Shown: in pieces, positions 59,992 through 64,000 of the stretch | Layout: the number at the start of each line of letters is the position of its first letter | How positions within the stretch are numbered: the stretch's first letter is position 1 | NCBI RefSeq assembly: GCF_019090165.1 | Contig: NZ_JAHRIB010000111.1 | Coordinates: 1 to 64,000, forward strand | Source of the DNA: Streptomyces sp. BV286 | GTDB lineage: Bacteria; Actinomycetota; Actinomycetes; Streptomycetales; Streptomycetaceae | Direction: 5' to 3' | Length of the DNA: 64,000 nt | The notes under the pieces: model-generated | What the model was told of the DNA's origin: nothing | Database searches by the model: none | What the model saw: the letters and a program-made list of their open reading frames with translations, nothing else | Program-made: the position numbers and the translations under genes

Positions 59992-60020
59992 ACCGTAGGA
60001 GGGGTCCGTGCGGCTGTCAA
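59992..60020 (-). promoter_or_regulatory. Promoter of the ABC-F / UvrA-like operon
   Basis: On the minus strand TTGACA (60020-60015), 17 bases, then TACGGT (59997-59992): the consensus -35, ideal spacing and a TANNNT -10. It predicts a 5' leader of about 250 bases before ATG 59738. Confidence 0.65.
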
Positions 60021-60063
60021 CGAATTAACGTGCCCCCGTCCCCGACCGCTGTAAGGAGACCCC

Positions 60064-60732
60064 GTGCCCAACGGTCCGCTCTCGCTGCCCGCCCGTCTCT
60101 ACCTGCTGGCCTGGGACACCACGAAGCTCAAGGTCACCGGTGCCACCCACCTCCCGCACCTGGTCCGGGCCGGCGCCCTCACCGAGCTGGCGCAGCGAGG
60201 GCTGCTCGCCGACGACGACGGCATCGCGACGCCCACGGATCCCGACGGCCGGACCGGGGACCCGGTCCTCGACGGGCTTCTGGAGCTCGTCGAGGAGTCC
60301 CGGCCGCACCGGTGGAAGACCTGGGTCAGCCTGCGGGCCCGTATCACCCTGGACGCCGTACAGGCGCAGCTCGCCGCGGGCGGGTACCTGCGCGCCGACA
60401 AGACCCGGGTGCTCGGTGTGTTCCCGACCGTGGAGTACGGCATCGACCGTGTCGCCGTCGTGGACGGGCTGCGTGCGGAGGCACGGCTTGTTCTGGAGGG
60501 TCCGCTGCCCGTGGGCGAGGTGTCCGAGCGGGACGCGGCGCTCGTCGCCCTCGCCGCCGCGGCGGAGCTGCGCACGCTGCTGTCGGGCAGGGAGCGGCGG
60601 CAGTACGAGGAGCGCGTCCGGGCCCTGGCCGAACGCAGTGGGCCGGCGACTCCGGCCCTGAAGCAGGCGGTCCAGGAGGTGCGTTCGGCGGTGGTGGGGT
60701 CGATGGCGACCGCCGGGGTGTCCGGGACCTGA
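60064..60732 (+). CDS. GPP34 (GOLPH3/VPS74-like) phosphoprotein
   Basis: A 222-residue all-helical protein of the GPP34 family, whose eukaryotic members bind phosphatidylinositol-4-phosphate at the Golgi. Family segments are LSLPARLYLLAWD near the start and LVRAGALTELAQRGLLADDD. GTG 60064 follows AAGGAG. Streptomyces genomes carry several paralogues of unknown role, possibly membrane-lipid binding. It is divergent from the ABC-F gene and ends within a 15-base tandem repeat. Confidence 0.88.
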   Translation: MPNGPLSLPARLYLLAWDTTKLKVTGATHLPHLVRAGALTELAQRGLLADDDGIATPTDPDGRTGDPVLDGLLELVEESRPHRWKTWVSLRARITLDAVQAQLAAGGYLRADKTRVLGVFPTVEYGIDRVAVVDGLRAEARLVLEGPLPVGEVSERDAALVALAAAAELRTLLSGRERRQYEERVRALAERSGPATPALKQAVQEVRSAVVGSMATAGVSGT

Positions 60733-60773
60733 GCCGAGGAGAACTGAGCCGAGGAGAACTGAGCCGAGGACCG
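60730..60773 (+). repeat. 15-bp direct repeat at the GPP34 stop codon
   Basis: CTGAGCCGAGGAGAA is repeated at 60730, 60745 and (partial) 60760. Each copy contains an in-frame TGA, so the gene has three stop codons in series and copy-number changes cannot extend the protein. Confidence 0.8.
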
Positions 60774-61168
60774 GTCGAGGCCGGGGGCAGGCACGTGGCG
60801 TGAAGGGCTTGCTCGACGGGACGACGAGCCCGGCGCCCCGTCCGTCACGGGGTGTCCGCGCTGTCTGCGTTGTCCGCGCTGTTCTTGCTGGGCTTCGCCC
60901 GCATCGTGGTGGGACGTCGTCCGGCATCCGCCGCGCCGGCCGGTCGGGCATCGCGCGGGCAGCGCTCGCACCGGTCCGCCGTGCCGCGCGGGAGCTGCTG
61001 GGCACGAGGACGTACGAGCCGTGGGTCCTGGGAGTCGTGGGTGTGCGGTTTCGGCCACGGCGAACCACTCGACGCCCGCTGGCGAAGGCGCGTCGACCGC
61101 TCAGCCGAAGGGGGACGGCCGAGGAGCATCCACCGGGGAGCGTCCGCCGGGGGTCGCTTCCCGAAGCG
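60774..61168. other. Interval between GPP34 and ssgD
   Basis: About 395 bases without a convincing gene. A minus-strand frame (60845-61129) ends TMRAKPSKNSADNADSADTP with GC-rich third positions and a CERCP pair, but has no ribosome site or known family. It is left uncalled. No hairpin stands out. Confidence 0.3.
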
Positions 61169-61588
61169 TCAGCAGGAGTCCCGCAGCAGTTCGGTGAGCT
61201 CGTGGTCCAGATCCTGGTACAGGTGCTCCAGACCGACGGGCACCAGCTCCGTCGAACTCTGCAGGAAGTGCCGCAGCTCGCCCGCGCGCACATGGATCAC
61301 GGCGGTGCCCTCCGGGGCGTGGAACTCCAGGACGATGCGGTCGTAGCCGTACGGCCGCACGCGCACGTCCCCGTGCCCCACCTCCTCCTCCAGTCCCGAG
61401 GCGAGCAGCTCGCGGGCGAAGGTCCAGCACACCTCCACGCCTTCCAGCGTGGACGGGGCCGGGAAGGACATGCGGACGGCGAAGGGATCGCGCGGATCGT
61501 AGCCGAGGGTGGCGGGAATGCTCGGCATCCGCGGCGCGGCGGCGACGAGGCGGGCCTCTACGGGCTGCTCGATGACGGTGGTGGACAA
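61169..61588 (-). CDS. ssgD: SsgA-like sporulation/cell-division protein (SsgD-like)
   Basis: A 139-residue SALP-family protein, found only in morphologically complex actinomycetes, where members control septum placement and cell-wall synthesis. Family features: LGYDPRDPFAVRMSF, VCWTFARELLASGL, GDVRVRPYGYDRIVLEFHAPEG and FLQSSTELVPVGLE. It starts at ATG 61588. The neighbourhood (UvrA-like, ABC-F) matches that of ssgD (SCO6722, from memory), hence the symbol; another SALP is possible. Upstream are two short palindromes (61696-61709, 61718-61731). Confidence 0.85.
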   Translation of the reverse strand: MSTTVIEQPVEARLVAAAPRMPSIPATLGYDPRDPFAVRMSFPAPSTLEGVEVCWTFARELLASGLEEEVGHGDVRVRPYGYDRIVLEFHAPEGTAVIHVRAGELRHFLQSSTELVPVGLEHLYQDLDHELTELLRDSC

Positions 61589-61809
61589 CGCCTTGCTCCC
61601 TTGTGACGGACGGACGAACTGCGGACGGATGAGCCGGCACTTGTAGAGACGTCGGAACCGGCCGATCCGTGCCTGCGAAAACGCATGAAGTCCTAGTGAC
61701 CTCCGTCACCGCCTTCAATCACGGGAGTGATCGTTGATTTCCGGAGTGGACTCCGATGCCTCCCGGGGCATCTGGACGCGACCGGGGGAGTGGGCTAGCT
61801 TCGCCCGCC

Positions 61810-62961
61810 ATGAGGGGCTTGGGGAAGACGCGACGAACGAGACGTACGGGACTCACGAGAAGCCTGCTGACCGTGGGAGTGTGCACGGCGGCTCTCGCGG
61901 CCGCTCTCACGGCTCCGGCGCAGGCACACGGACCGGGCGACGGACACGGCGACGGACACGACCTGGGCACCGGCCCGGTTGGCGGAAAAGCATTGCACTG
62001 GGAGCTCAAGGACAGCGGTACGGACGCGCGCTTTCGCGGGCTCTCCGCCGTCAGCCGGAAGACCGCCTGGCTGGCCGGATCCAAGGGCACCGTGCTGCGC
62101 ACCACCGACGGCGGCGCGAACTGGCGGAACGTGTCGCCGCCCGGCGCCACCGACCTGGAGTTCCGCGACGTCGAGGCCTTCGACGGCCGGCGCGCCGTGG
62201 TGCTGGCCATCGGCGAGGGCGAGGCGTCCAGGGTCCTGCGCACCGAGGACGGCGGCGCGACCTGGACCGAGTCCTTCCGCAACACCGACGCCAAGGCCTT
62301 CTACGACTGCATGACCTTCTTCGACCGGCGCCACGGTCTGGCGATGAGCGACCCCGTAGACGGAAAGTTCCGCATCCTGTCGACCGGCGACGGCGGACGC
62401 ACCTGGAAGGTGCTGCCGAGCGACGGCATGCCCGCGGCCCAGGAGGGCGAGGCGGGGTTCGCGGCCAGTGGGCAGTGCCTGGTCTCCTCGGGCCCGCGCG
62501 ACGTGTGGATGGCCACCGGGGGCGCCGCACGCGCGCGCGTGCTGCACTCCGCCGACCGCGGCCTGACCTGGACGGCCGCCGACACCCCGATCCCGGCGGG
62601 AGATCCGGCGCGCGGAGTCTTCGCGCTGGCCTTCCGCGACCGCACGCACGGCATCGCGGTCGGCGGCGACTACCGCGCCGACCAGGCCTCACCCCGGGCG
62701 GCCGCGGTCAGCGGCGACGGCGGCCGAGGCTGGGCCACGGCCACCACGCCGCCGCCCGCCTACCGCTCCGGCGTCACCTGGCTCCCGTACAGCCGCACCT
62801 CCGCCCTCGCGGTCGGCCCCACCGGCACCGACCTCACCACGAACGGCGGACGGACCTGGCGCTCGCTGGACACCGGCTCGTACGACACCGTGGACTGCAC
62901 CCCCGACCTGGCCTGCTGGGCCTCCGGCGAGAAGGGCCGGGTGGCACGGCTGGAGCACTGA
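61810..62961 (+). CDS. Secreted BNR/Ycf48-like beta-propeller protein
   Basis: A 383-residue exported protein: Sec-type signal (SLLTVGVCTAALAAALTAPAQA), a His/Gly/Asp-rich stretch (HGPGDGHGDGHDLG, possible metal binding), then a propeller with repeated Asp-box motifs (RTTDGGANWRNV, RTEDGGATWTES, STGDGGRTWKVL, SADRGLTWTA, TNGGRTWRSL). It is usually annotated oxidoreductase without proof. ATG 61810 is preferred; TAGCTT ends 8 bases before it, which would fit a leaderless transcript. Cysteine pairs (FYDCMTFF, DCTPDLACW) may form disulfides. Confidence 0.85.
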   Translation: MRGLGKTRRTRRTGLTRSLLTVGVCTAALAAALTAPAQAHGPGDGHGDGHDLGTGPVGGKALHWELKDSGTDARFRGLSAVSRKTAWLAGSKGTVLRTTDGGANWRNVSPPGATDLEFRDVEAFDGRRAVVLAIGEGEASRVLRTEDGGATWTESFRNTDAKAFYDCMTFFDRRHGLAMSDPVDGKFRILSTGDGGRTWKVLPSDGMPAAQEGEAGFAASGQCLVSSGPRDVWMATGGAARARVLHSADRGLTWTAADTPIPAGDPARGVFALAFRDRTHGIAVGGDYRADQASPRAAAVSGDGGRGWATATTPPPAYRSGVTWLPYSRTSALAVGPTGTDLTTNGGRTWRSLDTGSYDTVDCTPDLACWASGEKGRVARLEH

Positions 62962-63044
62962 CACGACGGCCGGAGGCGTCCGAGGCCGGTCACGCGGCCT
63001 CGGACGCCGGCTGTTCGGGGGACTGGCCTAGGCTCGACCGCACC

Positions 63045-63734
63045 ATGACGACCGTACGCATTCCCGCGGGCTGGCCCGCCACCGAAGACCAGGCCCGGGC
63101 CGTGCAGGACGAGTTGAGGCCCCGGGTCGTCCTCGACGAGAGCGGGCCACCGCCCGGCACCGGGCACGTGACCGGGGTGGATGTGGCCTACGACGACGGG
63201 CGTGACGTCGTCGTGGCCGCGGCCGTCGTGCTCGACGCGGCGACCCTCGACGTGGTCGCCGAATCCACGGCGGTCGGCCGGGTGTCCTTCCCGTACGTTC
63301 CCGGGCTGCTCGCCTTCCGGGAGATCCCGGCGGTCCTGGCCGCGCTGGAAGCCCTGCCGTGCGCACCGGGCCTGGTGGTCTGCGACGGCTACGGGCTGGC
63401 CCATCCCCGCCGCTTCGGCCTGGCGAGCCACCTCGGCGTCCTCACCGGCCTCCCGACGCTCGGGGTCGCCAAGAACCCCTTCACGTTCGCGTACGAGGAG
63501 CCGGGCGAGGCACGCGGATCGTCCTCCCCGCTGCTCGCGGGCGAGGAGGAGGTCGGCCGGGCGCTGCGCACCCAGGCGGGCATCAAGCCGGTGTTCGTGT
63601 CGGTCGGCCACCGGGTGACGCTGGACACCGCCGGCGCCCACACCCTCCACCTCGCGCCGCGCTTCCGCCTCCCGGAGACGACCCGCCGGGCGGACGCCCT
63701 GTGCCGACGGGAGCTGAGGGCGGCCACCGGATGA
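63045..63734 (+). CDS. nfi: Endonuclease V
   Basis: A 229-residue deoxyinosine 3'-endonuclease that nicks DNA next to deaminated adenine. Catalytic acid in VTGVDVAYDD; conserved VVCDGYGLAHPRRFGLASHL; LPTLGVAKNPF; and KPVFVSVGHRVTLDTA. ATG 63045 gives the normal N-terminus. TAGGCT 10 bases upstream could be the -10 of a nearly leaderless promoter. It stands alone between the beta-propeller gene and a small membrane protein. Confidence 0.93.
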   Translation: MTTVRIPAGWPATEDQARAVQDELRPRVVLDESGPPPGTGHVTGVDVAYDDGRDVVVAAAVVLDAATLDVVAESTAVGRVSFPYVPGLLAFREIPAVLAALEALPCAPGLVVCDGYGLAHPRRFGLASHLGVLTGLPTLGVAKNPFTFAYEEPGEARGSSSPLLAGEEEVGRALRTQAGIKPVFVSVGHRVTLDTAGAHTLHLAPRFRLPETTRRADALCRRELRAATG

Positions 63735-63822
63735 GTACGGCTTCTGCGTACGGTTTCTGAGTACCTGTTCTGAGTATCCGTACGGATGCCGGGGCCCCGG
63801 CACGATCGGCAGGCTGTGCCGC

Positions 63823-63969
63823 ATGACGACGCACCGTGCTCCGAAGCCCGCCGCCGGCCCCAGCCAGCCCGTCGAGCGTGCCGTGACCGCCGCACTGGTC
63901 CTCGCGGTCCTCGTAGGGGTCGCCTGGATAGCCGGGATGATCTACACGGTCATGGGGTGGCAGCTCTGA
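63823..63969 (+). CDS. Small single-pass membrane protein, 48 aa
   Basis: A frame from ATG 63823 to TGA 63967-63969 encodes a hydrophilic proline-rich N-terminus (HRAPKPAAGPSQPVER) and one membrane helix (AALVLAVLVGVAWIAGMIYT) ending MGWQL. Third positions are strongly GC-rich and the helix is clean, so it is probably real. The upstream gap (63735-63822) holds a TTCTGAGTA repeat (twice) and TCCGTACGGA palindrome, possibly its promoter or operator. The function is unknown. Confidence 0.65.
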   Translation: MTTHRAPKPAAGPSQPVERAVTAALVLAVLVGVAWIAGMIYTVMGWQL

Positions 63970-64000
63970 GCAGCTCCGCGCGCCCGATGACGTCGGCCCG

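Noticed and set aside
60845..61129. 94-aa minus-strand frame ending KNSADNADSADTP
   Set aside because: Some GC3 bias but no ribosome site, no family motif and low-complexity end; left as an uncalled interval.
1..64000. tRNA, rRNA or secondary-metabolite biosynthetic cluster
   Set aside because: No cloverleaf or rRNA sequence noticed, and no PKS, NRPS, terpene or RiPP core enzyme is encoded.

Overview
The window is a chromosomal segment of a high-GC actinomycete, almost certainly a Streptomyces. The evidence is third-position GC bias in nearly every gene, many GTG/TTG starts and 4-base stop/start overlaps, and lineage markers (an SsgA-like sporulation protein, a Wbl protein, a two-domain laccase, Tat-exported hydrolases). 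From memory, the order pcaIJFHGBL/pcaV, split LigD, laccase, Wbl, UvrA-like protein, ABC-F and SsgD matches the SCO6697-SCO6722 neighbourhood of S. coelicolor; no search was run. I see no rRNA, tRNA or CRISPR array.

Left third (1-25.9 kb): a LacI-controlled alpha-glucoside ABC uptake operon with a GH13 hydrolase; an SsuA/TauA-type ABC operon divergent from an IclR regulator, with the same 15-bp palindrome next to each promoter; a vanillate O-demethylase operon (vanA, a coupled 56-aa ORF, vanB) near a MarR gene; a GH43 glycosidase beside C-terminal scraps of a LacI regulator and a GH78 rhamnosidase; a DUF1360 membrane protein; a phosphatase scrap; a Tat-exported phospholipase C; a DMT transporter/PAP2 pair sharing a 54-bp dyad with a divergent TetR gene; a DUF2510 protein; and an AnmK/MHS-symporter pair for MurNAc recycling.

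Middle (26-45.7 kb): an LAL-like ATPase without its DNA-binding domain; the complete protocatechuate branch of the beta-ketoadipate pathway (pcaI-J-F-H-G-B-L) with divergent pcaV; a DUF3048 lipoprotein; ligase and polymerase halves of a LigD-type repair system encoded divergently; and an extracytoplasmic redox cluster (cupredoxin/OmpL47/DUF1080 fusion, ThuA-PQQ sugar dehydrogenase, small laccase). Vanillate demethylation yields protocatechuate, so the van and pca clusters form one catabolic route.

Right third (45.8-64 kb): a GNAT enzyme; a LacI regulator and GH64 glucanase carrying the same operator; an 83-bp tandem repeat; a VOC protein; a Wbl protein; a caspase-like protease translationally coupled to a small EACC1-like protein, next to a transposase-like scrap and a frameshifted pseudogene; an acyl-ACP desaturase behind a periodic operator array; DDAH; a UvrA-like ABC ATPase; an ABC-F protein with a leader ORF and attenuator-like hairpins; GPP34; an SsgD-like protein; a secreted beta-propeller; endonuclease V; and a small membrane protein.

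The best candidate for a less-described system is the caspase/EACC1 pair at 51.1-52.9 kb. The ABC-F leader, the ORF inside the van operon and the cupredoxin fusion cluster follow.
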